A stretch of DNA of 64,000 nucleotides, from contig JAFMSR010000009.1 of assembly GCA_022818135.1 (NCBI GenBank), forward strand, positions 23,899,061 through 23,963,060, read 5' to 3'. The translations under genes were made by a program, and so were the position numbers. Source of the stretch: Saxidomus purpurata. Lineage: Eukaryota > Mollusca > Bivalvia > Venerida > Veneridae. A model generated the notes under the pieces. That model was not told the DNA's origin. It ran no database searches and saw nothing but the letters and a program-made list of their open reading frames with translations. Positions 1-14,600 of this stretch are shown here, piece by piece. Positions within the stretch are counted from its first letter, which is position 1. Every line of letters starts with the position of its first letter.

Positions 1-229
1 TATTCTATATGAAGTAATTGAAGATGAAACTGGGTCTATGTGCGAACTGTGTTGTTTACCTTCTTATTGATATATAGTCATTAGGCTATTTTTATCTAAC
101 ATTCATTGTTTGCGACCCTGGTACCCTACACTCACCTGTGGATATGCGCTGTTATCAAAATACAGTAACCTTACAGCCTATCAGTTGTTTATTCTTTAAT
201 TTTAAGGGTTTATATAATCAAAGGCTGTC

Positions 230-660
230 GTATGACAGCATAATCGACCATTCGAAGTGCTTGCCACAAAAAAGTAAGAGAAAAAAAGGCAAAAGAATTA
301 TATCACCGAGGTAGGCATTGACCGTGAAAGTATAGTGTTTATATATGTAGTACTCTATATGCACATTAAGTTTCCTGAAGACTGGAGGTGTAGTAGCAAA
401 GATATAACAAGAAAACAAAGCTTGTCATAAAACGTTTACCTTACAACTCATTATATCACTCACGGTGACATTGGCCTTAGTGGACATGAGTCCAACCCCA
501 ATATATAGTTTTCATGTATGTCGCACTGTCCTTATATCAAGTTTCATTAAGATTAGCCTGTAGTTGCAAAGCTAAGCTTGCCATAAAACTTCAACCAATG
601 AAGCCTACGCTGACACCGATGCGAGTAGAATATCCCTCATTATGTAAATGTAAAAACGGA
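230..660 (+). repeat. Decayed bivalve dispersed repeat
   Basis: Contains degraded units of the type 'caagtttcattaagattagcctgtagttgc' phrasing and closes with GCTGACACCGATGCGAGTAG, TATCCCTCATTAT, the same ending (diverged) as the repeat at 13005-13985. It lies in the intron or unseen part of the adhesion GPCR gene. No coding exon seen in bases 1-865. Confidence 0.5.
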
Positions 661-865
661 CTAAAGTTCATGCGCAAAAAACTTTAATAAAACGTAATCA
701 TTATTCGAAACATCAGTACAATGGCTTTCCATAGAAATACATGTAATGTATCTTATGTTTACCTGTGAGTTTTACAAAAACTACCTATTTGAATTAACTG
801 CCGAATGTAACAGAATATTCAGACTAGTCTCATTGGCAAAACCAGAGTCACAGCAAGCTGTTTAC

Positions 866-2698
866 CTGTTGGCCGCATTGGTGATTATCTGTGCGGAGTT
901 AATGATATCTTCACCAGATCTCAAGACATTGTCAACCACTTTGAACACATTATTTATAACCTGAATGTAGAAGCATCAAATCAAACCACTCATTTAACAA
1001 TGTCCAGGTAATATAGTATATGCAGAAAAGGAGTTAAAAACTGACGTAACATTACGACATACGTCGTCACATTTGGGGTTAATCACACCTTAAATATCAA
1101 GTATTTTTGGTGGTTACCAAATCTGTAAAAACATAATATGCAACATCGCCGAGCATGAGTGTGCGGATTGGTTCAATTTCTTTACATGTAAACGAATACA
1201 AATCTGTCTAACTTTATCTCCATGTGCAAAACATTGTTTCAATTCATTATAAAATACTTAAATGTATAACAGAGTTACAATCCGGACATGAACATGTGCA
1301 TATAATACATGACTTTAAAATGTCTGACCTCTAAGTGTAGCATTGACCTTTACGGTAAGGATGCGATGGTGGCATGTGATATGTCACCTTCATGTGCAAG
1401 TATTTTAAAATACATCCATGTATGACAAAGTTACCATGCATACAAGATTCAATGATTTTTAAAGTCAAAGTTTGATTTTAGTTAAGTTTATACTAATTGA
1501 TTTTAGCTCGATTGTGAAGAAAGCTTGTAGCTTATCGAATCATTATCGAGTCCGCTTCCTGGAAAAACTAGTACTGGTGTCATATGAGGAGGTACGGTCG
1601 TGACCCAAGTTGGTCTCGAACCCGCAACCTCCAGGATGAGCGGCAGTCCCCTTAACCTCTACACTACCAGTACCACCACCACCTCTACACCACCGCTCCC
1701 CTTAAGTGTGATCTTGACCTTTGAGGTCGAGTCGTTGATCTTGCACGCGACACATTAACTTGATGTGCTGAACCGTTGTGCCTAGTTATTTCAAAGTCCG
1801 TAAATGCATTACAACCCGAACACGAATGTGTGCATATACTAGTATATAAGATTCCATTTCCTTTAAATTTTAATTGTGAATTGACTTTTGAGGAAGGGGC
1901 GTGGGTCTTGCACACGACACATTGTCTTGTACATTTGTGCCAAGTTATCTTAAAATCCTTTCATGTATGACAAAGTTACAGCCCGGGCATGAAGCAAATT
2001 GAAGGCCTGATACACGGACGGACAGACAGACTGACTGACGGACGGTGCAATTTTAATATGCTCCCCTTTTGGGCAAAATAGTTTATCTTTGTAACAATAA
2101 CAATATCTCTTAATTTGGATAGTATCATTATTTGTTCAAGGGGGGATAATATAACGAGTATAGATCTTGATCAGACAGCAGGCTAAAAGTCAAAAGTGCG
2201 CCTTATACAGAATAACATAGAATGTAAGGTTAACTGTTTTGTAATTTTGATATTTGCGACTGTATATACAGTTTGCAATGATCGCAAATATCTTTAATAG
2301 TGACGGAGCCGTAAAAACTGTTTGCAACCATTAAAAGCCGTGTATCATGTCGCAAATACGGTTAATGATTGTTCGATCTTTGCGACTCTGTATAATTTAT
2401 TTAACCGCCTCAAATTCAAATGACGTAACCAATCAGAATCGACGTTGCAACCTTAATGCGTTACAATGAAAAGTAAACTACTGCAATGACTCGACGCACT
2501 GAGAGAATAACTGACTTTGATACATACGAATAGCACTTATTAACTAACCTCAAGTGAATACGCAAAATCAAGCTGTAGGTAATTATATAATATTTCTGCA
2601 GTGTAGATGACATCTCCTTCAGTGATGTTAAAGCTTGGATCGGTCAAATTAACTGTATCGTTGAGTATTTGCTCAATGTTGTCCGTTGTAATCTCTGT
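866..2698 (-). CDS. Start of GAIN domain (two exons), gene continues to the left
   Basis: Exon 2549-2698 (50 codons, phase 0 both ends) encodes TEITTDNIEQILNDTVN and ITEGDVIYTAEILYNYLQ, the amphipathic helices that open the GAIN domain. Its donor is the less common GAG|GTTAGT. Exon 866-960 continues VINNVFKVVDNVLRSGEDII and AQIITNAANR, ending ACAG|GTAAAC in phase 2. This matches the usual GAIN helix pattern (vi..ld.ll...w..aq....a.r). No further exon was found in bases 1-865; the remaining GAIN, GPS and 7TM exons are expected beyond the left edge. Confidence 0.75.
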
Positions 2699-5600
2699 CT
2701 AAATATAGCAAACATACACATGTGTATAAGTAAGTAATAAGTTTTGATTAATCCAGCTTCGACAAGTACTTGATTTGACAAATAATTGTAACTTTATATT
2801 GAGATACGTCCTAACACCATACGAAATACATTTAGATATATTTGATAAGATATCATACCGAGATGTCTCTTTATTATATACCTATAAATATTCTGTCAAA
2901 AATACAGCCTATATTCAACCATCAAATACGGCCTGACAGAAAAAAAATTCCGAATTGTATGTACGTGCAATACAAATAGCGCGGAATAATGTGTAAGAGT
3001 GCATTTAATTGGCCCACAAATGCACATGACGTTAATACGTCGCTTTTGACTGGGTCGTTACTATTTGTTTATACGATGACGTCAATAAATTGACGTCGCA
3101 CACTACGTATATTTCGCGCTAAAAAGGGTTTTTCTTCAATTTTATGCTTAGTATGTCATTTAAATTTAGTTTATCGCGCAGTAAAGTGTCAAATGGTATA
3201 TAATAAAAGGGTTTTTAGTTTAGTAATGTGATCCATAAGCCGGATTGGCTCTCGTCGAGGTCGGATCAAACTCGTGCTACGCACTCGTATGATCCGGCGC
3301 TCGACTCGAGCAAATCCGGCATGCTGGATCACGTTACTACACTAATAACCCTATTATATCAGTCACTAAAACATATTGATCCTCAGTTGTTTAGTGGTCG
3401 TTAACATCTTACGCTACCCATTCCATAGTCAATCATGAGACGAATGTGAAAAGGTAATTCTCTTTCTATTAGGTAATCGGTAGATCTATTAACATAAATT
3501 ACGCTCTAACTACAACGAATCAGTATAAAGAGATAAAGTATTCTTGCTGAGGTCATGTGTTCTTGGACCTATTACCTCCGAGATTGTACATATATACAGT
3601 GATCTTTGTCTAAATATGTGCAACACATGTATATAATGACCTCGCTCAAGTTTTTGACACTACGGAAAATGACCTGTATATGGGATGCTTACATGATGTA
3701 ACCCCTGCTGAAAGGCTGCCTTTCCTATGATGAAATTCTTTTAACATTTTACCATTCTAACATATGCTACCAATATAATAATGCATTCACATCAAGGCAT
3801 GTATAATAAAAAGAGACACTAATATAAAAGATCATATACATATATGTTGATATGACCATTATTTTGCTTTTTTGGGGGGCTTTTTACCTCTGACAGATTT
3901 TTCAAGTTAACGGTGCTGTCCGATTGGTTGTATTCAGGAACAGTGCCACAGTTGTCAGCTATTGAAATGTTTCCCCAGGTGGTACCACTGTCAAATCCTC
4001 CGGCACAGGTTGAGATGGCCAAGGCATTGTTATCTATTAAAAGTACATGTAAATTGAAACGTTTATTTCAATTTCAGTTCGAGCACTATAAAACACTTTA
4101 TTCATCCTGATGACACATTTTCTCATTCTACACAATAAAATTATTTAGGCTTTCCTTGTTCCTAGATCTTATCATCACAGAAGTTTAAGGTAGTTCATCT
4201 ATCAAATATAAATATCATTTACAACATAGGCAATATAGACGCATGGTCCGGCTATATCGATTGATGCTTTCATATATTTTTAAAATTTAAATGCCTATTT
4301 TTTTATAAAAAAAATTCCCAAGTTAACAAAACCATACAGTGTAAAAGTTTTTAATTTCGTACAGTTAAAGTCCAAGGACCACATTGACAACTAGCTCTTA
4401 TTGCACCAAGAAAGATGTCTTACCGGCGGAAATGACCTTTATTTGTATCAAAAACATTCATGTTAGAAATATAGAGCAGTATTTTTTCAATGATATTGCT
4501 AAAAATAAAAAAGGCTTCCTGGCAACTCTTTTTCGGGAAAGGTGACTTGAATACAAAAGAAATGAATATGTCAACATTGTTCTTGAGTGAATAAAACATG
4601 GTTCTATCATTATCCTATCAGTATATTTGTTTTACAATATCAGTTCAATATCAGTACATTCAAAAAGACCCTTGGACTTGACAATGTCATCAAAACTGAT
4701 TGGCCTCACAAACCAATAAATTGTATCACACAAAATTCTAGATATTTAGAAGTAGACAGGATTTCCAAACAAAGCATTTGCAAATGGAATGTAAGCTTTT
4801 GCATGATCTCTGCTGATAACAGTTTGTTACAGATACCTCGGATTATTTTACATTAGGAGTCCAGTTAAGGGCACAATACAGCCTTCAAACAATATACAAT
4901 CAATGAAATATTATGATCTTTTAATGATCACGTTTTGTCAAAAACTGGTTGCTTAAAGTCACTTCTATCATGAGTTTCTGAGAACTTGACAAAATTCTAT
5001 TGAAACATATATTGTATATTGTCATGGCAACCTATTGTTACAGCTTCTGAAAATTTTGAAATGTGACGGAGAATGATCGGTTGGTCTTAAATTGCTTAAT
5101 CGTTAGACGGCCTAAAAGACTCATTGTTAGCAAAGGCATCAGTTACTGCACTGCTTCCATTTTACCCCAAATGAAAACGTAATGTTTAACTAATCAATTA
5201 AAATATAACTTCTGTTTTTTTGTGTCATTCCATCCCATGAAGACACTTTACATAGACTAACATGCAAACAAAGGTACAACTGAGCCGACTTTAACTAAAT
5301 AATTCAGATAAGTAATTAGACGGCCGCTTGAAAAATCGTTGGAAAGGTCAATAATTTTCTAACTCCAGTTAAAGAAAGAAGAGGTTATTTACGAAAATGG
5401 TATTCAAAAAATAATGGCTACATTTCTTGATCGAACTGATCTATCGTTCACTTTCGACAGTACCATTTATTGTTAAAAGGGTTTCTCATTGAACATTTAA
5501 TTACTGATAATGACTGGTTTTGTTCATGACCAGACTGAGCGGATTGGCACACTTATCATGATCTACACTGATCACAAAGGACAAAATTGTTTGCAGGATA

Positions 5601-8600
5601 AAAGTTAAATGTATCTAAAGAACATGAAATAATTTCAAGCCAACTGCTCCAGTCGAATAGAAGACCGTACTGTCAAACCTGTGAACGAACATCACTTGTC
5701 GGAAGACAAAAGCAGTCTTTCTTGAGAGGTGATCTTTATTTACAGGTGGGTTAGCTGCACATCGATAGTGCAGTGAAGGTCTTTATTCGCAAGCTGGTCT
5801 ATGTTCAGAGATGGTCATTAAAAAAGATGTTAACACATTTACTTGGATAACACCTCTCCCAGCTGTAACCAGTTTCCCCAATTCTGACTGGCTGAAATGT
5901 TAGGTTCTTTCCCTCCACTGCAGTCTGTCTGAAAGGGCACATTACTGAAATTGAAAGTATGTACATTGCTAAGGAGGTACTTGGTAAACAATAAGATAAT
6001 TAAACATCATGGTTGTAACAATTTTTATATACTTACATTATGTATTTATTTATTCTCGATTGCGAAACAAGCTCTTACAACTTAGATGAATCGCTCTCGA
6101 CACTCATTCCAAATGGAATCAACTTCGAAGAGAGAGAGGCAATGTGGAATAATTTATGTCTTGCCTAAGGACATTACCGACATGGTTATGGTAGGAATCG
6201 AACCCGGGGCCCGTCGATTCCGAAGCGAACGCACTACCACTGCGCTACGGCAGCTCCGTATTTATCTATTTATCTACACTGTAAGGAATTAGAAAACAGA
6301 AGCTTTTGTGAAAGTCAATTAAAAAGTTTAACAATAGCTATGGTTTATAATAAAAATGAATATCAGTTTTGTTTTACCTGTGCTTCGAACCCGTAAAGTT
6401 GTCAAGTCAAAAAAGTTAGGTGGCAAATTTCGGCTGAAATGTTTGAAAACAGCATCCCTCACTGCAAGCTCGCTATTCTCAGCCAAATAACGGCCGAGCG
6501 TGGGAGCGACAAATACCCGGAACTTCATTGTGTTCTCTCTGGGAAATAAAACAAGGAGCTGTTAACCATGATCTTGTTAAAGAAACTTTTAGGACTATAA
6601 TTAACTTAACCAGTCCATTATTAAATCAACAAAATTCAATTTTGAAAAGACGAGCAGAATATGGGTAAAACGTTTAAAGAATATGATTGGTCCGATATTA
6701 AGGGGAATCACTGGTGAGGTTTTGGATTTTTGCTCGGATATTTAAATTTGCTAGATTACAAAAATGATGACTTAACTAAGTCACAATAGGAATGTTTTAG
6801 TGCCAAAAAAATGAACGTTTTTGAGAAAAAATATTTTGACCTCACATTCTGTGACTTAATTAACAAATTTTGCCATATGCCAAAATGGGGGTGGGGGTAC
6901 AAAAATAGTCATTTCTCAAAATTATTTATTTTGAATTTCAGCAGTGTCCCCCTTAATAGCTCTAAGTGAACCTAATCTGTAACAAGCTCTGTGTAAACTC
7001 CTATAAATACTTTTGCTAATCATACCTCACATGTCCCTGCAGCAGAAAATCTAGCTTGAAACAGTCTGTCACATAACGTGGGCAATTTTTTTCGACTAAA
7101 TTAACATTACATGCCTTGTTATATTACTATTATTATTACTTACTGGAGAGACTCAATCTGTGACCTGTAATATCCGACAAGAAGATTGATATCCTCTGGA
7201 GTGGTGTATGAAACATTGGTCAAACCCATCTGTTGAAACACATCGAGATAACTTTCGTCTTGGAGAAGATTAAAGGAATGTACATCTTCTATACTTACAA
7301 AGGGTACTTCTGAGGATGGACCGATAACATTGTCTAGTAGATTGCAGTAGGCAACGTAAATGTAGAGATCTTTTTCTAGATAATGAAGCAGAAAATTGAA
7401 AACTTAATCTGAAAATGATAAAACTACTTTCACAAATATTGTAACCAACCTAACTCTCTCATTAAGAAACAGTCATTTAATAAGTCGGCCATTCACTCAA
7501 TAATCAGCCAGTCATTAAATAGAAAATATTCCGATCATTCCTTTGTTCGTTCATTGTGATCTTAGTTAATATTTGTATATATGTTTCATACTATATTGTT
7601 CATACATGTAAGTAAATTCATTTTTACAATTTGTTCACTGTGACTAGTGCACTTACCTGAATACCGCACCAGTTGCGGCGGTCTTTGCTTGTATCTGGGC
7701 GGGTTCGTATTGTATATACCGAATGTATAATACCCCGTAGTCTGACGGATGTTGTCAAAGTTTAGGAATCTAAATAAATCTTCTCCTTCTTTTGGTAAAA
7801 TATCACCGGGCGTAGTGAATTCGCCTGTAAAGTAATCATTACAGAAATGTGTCACCAATGCTACTGATATACACGTTTTGAAAAATTACAAAAGCATGCT
7901 TTGATGTGGGCAGTGACTAAGGTTATAATGGAGTGAATACTATAAGATGAGAAGCCGTAACGGAAATCCCTAAATAACCATTCGATCAATCCGGATATGT
8001 TTCCTTCATCAACACTTGAATACGTGAATACACCGCACGTATTCGCAAAGACTCCATGGACTATTACGTGAACACGCAGTGACTGATGCCTACGCACCTG
8101 ATGTAAAAACATTTTTCATGTCTTTTCTGTGTCACTGTAAGTCTGTGATAACACTGTAGAATTTTAAACGTAATGAAAATAAAGTACAATGTAACAGACT
8201 CCCAGATATGGCTAAATAGCTAGGGTTCGTACCTCTATTAAGTTCCCTCCTGTGTTTCTAGGAAAGGTAAGGGCTACCTTGAAGAAGCAGGAGAGCTGCA
8301 GGCAGATGTATCAGGCCAGTTTGTCTGCATAACCATCTAGCGCACATAGGGATGGCGCTAGATCTTTGTTGTCCCCCCATGGACACCCCGAACTACTGGA
8401 GGTCAGCCAGTAGGTGAGAAAAGAAATCTACTGTTTACACAATGACATGGAGACGCCAATGGAAAACGTTTTTGAAACTTATTTTTGCATTGGAACACAG
8501 AAGGACTCATAATAAATAGATCCGTCGTGGCGCTGTGGTAGTGCGTTCGCCACAGGATTGAAGGGTCCCTTGTTCGATCCCCACCAAAACCATGTCGGTA

Positions 8601-11600
8601 GTGTCCTTAGGCAAGACGCAAATAATTCTACATTGCCTCTCTCTCTGTTCGAGGTTGATTCCATCTGGAATGGGTCTCGAGAGCGTTTTATCTAAGTTGT
8701 AAGAACTTGTTACGCAATCGAGAATAAATAATTTAGTATAAATTCAATTAGAATTAGAAAATATCCTGTATGAGAAGAACATCCACATCTGCTGCATTCA
8801 GGAGACTCACCATCAAAATGAAAGACTATAAGTGCTTCAGTTGCGATAATGTTAGAAGAGCAGAAGTGGAAATTCTTATATTGGACACAAACACTATTTG
8901 TGAAATACAAACCAGAATGCATATGGATGACTCCGAATACCAGTGTTTGAGTCTTAGACTCAGCGACAATGTGATGAATGTTGTCAACCGTAGTCCTTGA
9001 ATTCCATCTATGTTAAGTAAAGCAACTTTCTTGTCATAGGAAACTTTAAACAAGCACTCTAATACATATAGACAAACGTGGAGAACACTGCAAGTAGGGA
9101 AAAGGGCAGCAAATTTGCTGACAAATATGAAGATATAATATCACTATCAGCAGAAACAACAGAAACAGGCACATAAAAGGGGAACAGAAGGAGAGAAACA
9201 ATAATTCAGAGGAATCAATGAAAAAAGGCCTCAACCGGAATGAACTAAAACGTCATAACCAGTTCAGCGCCAAGAACTCACCTAATCCCGATGGCATCAC
9301 AAATGAGATGCTTATCCACCTTTGCTGATTTGCATTGAACACTCTTCAACCTATGCAGGAGAGAAGGTAAAATCCCTCAAATTTGGAGAGGTGCGACCAT
9401 GATACCCATTCCAAACAGGAAAGGATTGAGCTAAGGCATAAAGCTATCGCCCCATCAGTCTAACCTTTGTGATTGGAAAACCACCTATAAGTTGTTCAAG
9501 TAGAAGTACTAAAGTAAGCGCTTGTGAAGTACAAAGTTGCTTGTTCTTACAACGACGATCTTCCCAAAGTAATCAAAGCTGCCGTCTATGCTGACGACTT
9601 TGTGCTTTGGTGTTTAGAATAGTATGCAATAACTGCTATATTCAGGATGTAGCGAGCTGCAGACATGCTTTCAGCATGGGAAAACGATTGACACGTGCAG
9701 ATAAACACGGACAATTCCTGTACAACTCTATTCATACTGCCACATGGCTAGAATGCTGGTACAGTCAAGATTAACTGCATTTTTCTGATTGAAATGGAAA
9801 ATGCTACATTTTTAGAATAACTTTTGACAGACAATATACATGGAGGCTCCATCTTGCCAAAGCTGGAGCTACAGCCAGCTGAAAGTTAGCTGTACTACGG
9901 AACTTAACTGACAGCAACTGCAAAGCAAATGAGAGGATACTGGAAACAGCATACTTTACTTTGGAACAACCCAACAACGATTAGACTCCGCAGAGATGGT
10001 AAGATTCAGAACCAGGCCTTAATAAGCATTGCTGGAACAATGCGATAAACTCCAATCAAGGCAATGGGTCATTCCAACACTAAAAGAAAAAATGCGAAGG
10101 CGCTCAAGCAAGCCCGTAAGTACCAGTTCGTTACAGGCCATTCCATGAAAACAAAGCTTGGGACCCAAACAAAATGCGTCTGAACATAGGGAGCTTTGTC
10201 CATGAATCCAAGTTGACAAAAAGGATCCCTGCCTAGCCTTGTCCACAAACAGCTCCTTTTATACATCAGTATTTGCACTACAGTACTTCGTTTCTAACCA
10301 CATCTGGAAGATACAAGCCATTATCTCCACCATCTCTTAAAAACATTTTACGGTATAACATGGTTGCACTTTGATAACTAGATACTTTGAATACAGGCCT
10401 TAACTGCTATGGAATTCTACCAGAATTGTCTCCGCCTCCAGTTATTAGCGCCACTTCCGTATCAGTGGTCCCACATCTAATTTCAAAACGGCTGCATAAA
10501 AGAGTGCCATATAATTTATTTGGTTATGAAACATGCTTCTCAACAAAATCGATAAGATGTCTTTGAAATACTTTGCGCACAATCAGGAAGAAAATATGGT
10601 GAAATTTCGTTTTGAATCGAACCGACATTTAATTTTTAAATGTTCTCTCGTGAAGAAATAAGATTTTCCTAAAAATTGATTTGGATAACTATAAGGTATA
10701 ATCTTTACTGAATGGAACTACAAAGTCTTTTTTTAAATCTTTCTATGTTTACGTCTTCCCTCATTTTCCGTTCCAAAGCGCCACCTCGGAAGAATCGCTT
10801 GCTCTTTTTTACACATACCTCCAAAATGAGGCGGAGCGCGTGTTTACAGACCGTGTGACAGTTACGCTTTTCCTTAGAGTCAGGATGATCTGTACATGAA
10901 CAACGAACTTACCCTGACGTTTCTGTCGGTTGAAAGTATCGTATGCATTTTTATCGTTGCTATCCCGGCGACGGTGTGGCAGAGGCCGGCTAAGAGGAAG
11001 AGATATGTTTACATAATACGGAACGGACACTCGGCCCGACTCATTTACCGTCCAAAACGGCGTGTTGTCAAAACTCCATTGCTCATACGAATTTGATGAA
11101 TTAAGGATATAAGACGGTGTTCGCACGAAGATAACCTCGTTTTCTTGCAGATTCCTGTCAAGAACACCGTTCACTGGTAGCAATTCGAAGGGTTCATAAT
11201 CCAACAGCTCCTCCTGATTAAAGTACGGACTGCGTGTCTCTATGTAACCAGAACCTTTAAAATAAAATTAAAAATATAAGTTACGTTACATTTTCACACA
11301 CGTTGTATAAGCATGACATGAATTCGGTTGAGGAAATTAGTCTTAAAGCATTTGAATGTTCGAATGTTAGATTCTTTAAAGGAGTTGTGATATATTTTTA
11401 AGGTCCAATTGTTCGTGTGGACAAATGAACATTAATTCATCGTGATTTGTAGAATGTCCATCTTTGTATACAAATGATATCCTTTTGAATTCAAATGCTT
11501 GACCCTGAAAACTGAATCCTTCTCGAATTTACTTTCCCGAAGATAAGTCGGACAAAACGAGAAAAAAACAATTCCGGAACACCGCCCTTTCATCTCGTTT

Positions 11601-14600
11601 TCGACTTTCGTTACTTAATCATTATTTTTTTAAATTAGGAGACAGTATCTCAGAGTTTTACGAAAAATACGCAGAAATTGACTATTGTTATGTGATGTCA
11701 TAATAAAACAAAGACCTTGCGAAGATCAAAGTCTATCAAGACGGGAAGGGAAATCACTTTTGAGGGGTGGCGCTGTGGTCGAGTGGTAAACGTTCTGGAC
11801 TACCAATCCGGAGGTCCCCAATTCGAATCCTGTCCGGGGCACTGGGAATTTCAGAAACGCTTTTCAGTGTTTCCCATCCATCAAGAGATGAACTGAAAAG
11901 CAGAGGTAGCCTCAGTGTTATACACCGGGCACATAGAAGAAACAAGGGATCTTTTCATAAAAAATCTAGGGTCTGGTACCCGGATTCCATTCCCTTGTAT
12001 CTGCATCTGTCTCTCTTCAACTTGCGCCTGTGAGGAGTCTTGGCAAGTTCACTAAGGGATATATCCCATGTTCGGCCGGGACTCTAAACAATAAAAAGAG
12101 TCATGTGCTTCCTTTAACTATGGAACGACTTTGCTGCCTTTTCTGCGTATTTACGTCATATTTTGCTAATATCCAGTAGATTTGTTTATATACGGTAATG
12201 ATTAAGTGTATGCATTAAATATTTCACAATATGCGATAAATGGGTTATTTACTGTAACAGTACAATCTTCATTGTATGTCATTTACTTCTGGTATGTGGC
12301 AGACCTTTATTTCATTGACATTTCGTAACTTTATGGTATTAAATTGCTTAAATCACAATTCTCATTTTTGAGTGACTACGAGATAAAATCACCTGCATAT
12401 TTCGTATCCGTCACGCACATAAACAACAAAGGTGAGAAGCAGTCAACGTTGTCAAGTGTGGGAAGATTTCCTTCAGATGGCGATGTTTTAAATGCACTGC
12501 ACCTTCCGGTAGTGTTTGTATCTTGGACCCAAATATTGGTAACGGTGGTTACCTCAAAATCTATAAAAAGGTATGAATATAAAATCAAAATATGGTTTGT
12601 AAAACATAATGAAAAACAAGATTTAAAATTACAACTCATATTTAGGCAAATTTATGTCAACAGCCATTATAACTAAACAATGTATATATTACGTTTGGAC
12701 TACTGCTTTTTACCTCTCATTAATTTCATACAAAACTAATTTAACATTAATAAAAATATTTCATGGTTGACGCGGTATAGAGATATATAACTGACGTACA
12801 GTAATCATTCTGCGAGTAGAACTGGAATACTGCTTCCAGAAAATGCAAATCGAAGTCGGTGTTAGAGGGCACTAGGTCGGTTCCTTCCTCTTCGCACCTG
12901 GCTTTGGCTTTCTCATATGTCGCTGGTTCTTTGTATATCCGGTAACAGTGCGATATGTACTGGTTCCCAAGCCAATTTTCAGGACAGAAAGCAGCTGAAA
13001 TGACATTTTGTCAAAATACAAATTAAAGTTATGGGACTGGATAGTATGACCCTGTTTAGTGACTGACCCCGACGACCTGTGTGAAGTTTCAATTCCAATA
13101 TTTTCATTAGTTTTGAAAAAATCCAGATTCACGTCAAACTTAAAGCTGCATGTTTTAAGTCCAAGATAGGGCATAATTTTGTCAAAATACAAGTCAGAGC
13201 TATGTCATTTGATTTACCAAAAGACTAGTGTCAAGTTTTAATCCAATATGTTCATTACTTTTGGAGATACCAACTTACACGCAAAACATTAATCTGCATT
13301 TTCTAAGTCTAAAAAGGGGTATACTTTTGTTAAAGTACGAATTTGTACCTTATGGTTTAACATTGTTTTGTGACCTGAAAGACCTTTGTTAAGTTTCAAT
13401 CAAAAATATTATGTAGTTTTGGAGATATGTACTTGTACGCAAAATTTCAACCGAAAGCGTGACACATACGCTGTCGCTTAGTTGAATAGAATTTCTATTC
13501 TTTGCAAAGTCGACTATTCTCAGTGCTTGCAAATAAAACAAAACTTTTCGCAGTAAAAATTCAAAAACTAGAATCTGTGTATTTTCAAAGTGTAAACAAG
13601 GACAGTAAGTAGTAAATCGTTATGTCAAGCGTTATCTTACTTAATTCTTTGATACCCCTGAGCACTGCAGCAAAGTTTCAGGGTCACATTTTATTGCATG
13701 CAGACAAGTATTCAAAGTTTCATAGCAATATCTCAAACGGTTGAGTCAATTTACCAAGATTAAATGTAAGTCGAAAAAGGCCCATAATTCTGATAAAAAC
13801 ATTGACAGAGTTATGTACTCTTGTCTTTTGATGTAAGTAATGATAGTCAATAGGTATTGAAAATTTCAAATAAATATCTGTATTTTTTTTTAAAAGTGGG
13901 ATAGTACGGAACACTTAACCAAACTGACGCCAATGCTGACGCCGACGCCGAGGCGGGCAGGATAGCTCCCTTATTATTCGGTACACTCAAACAGGAAACA
14001 TTGTATAAAATGCATTAACGATTTTGGGTATGCCCCAACCCGCTATCTGTAAAACTTGTTCACAAGTCGAAGATAGTTAAGACAACCTATTACATTCAGT
14101 GACCTATTTTTGTCGTAAACAGCGCCATTATTCTTCTCTATATTCTTAAAGTTTGAAAAGACCTTTCCAAAATATAAAGGTTTACCAACCTTCTATATAT
14201 AATAAGAAAGATGTAAAAATTTGAAGATAGATTTTGGCGAATAAAAGTTCAGCTAAACGCCGGAGACTACCGTAATAAAAATTTACTATTATAAAACCGA
14301 CAAATTAGCAATGTTTATAAGTGCAACTATAATCACGATTACGTCCCTTATATAATCGGCATATTCATCGAGAATGAGTATCTGGCTAGTGAAAGCCAGT
14401 AACATAAAAATCTTTAAAATTTATCCTCTACTCATGCACATTAGAGATGTTCAATATAAAATGCGTATTTACATGTGGGTCAAATAACCGTTTAATAGTA
14501 TAACTGTTTTTAAACAATGCCGCGACCTTGTGTCTACAATAAAAACTTCTTTCAACAAAACTTCTAAAGACCAATTACCTCCGTACATAGATAAAGTGTC

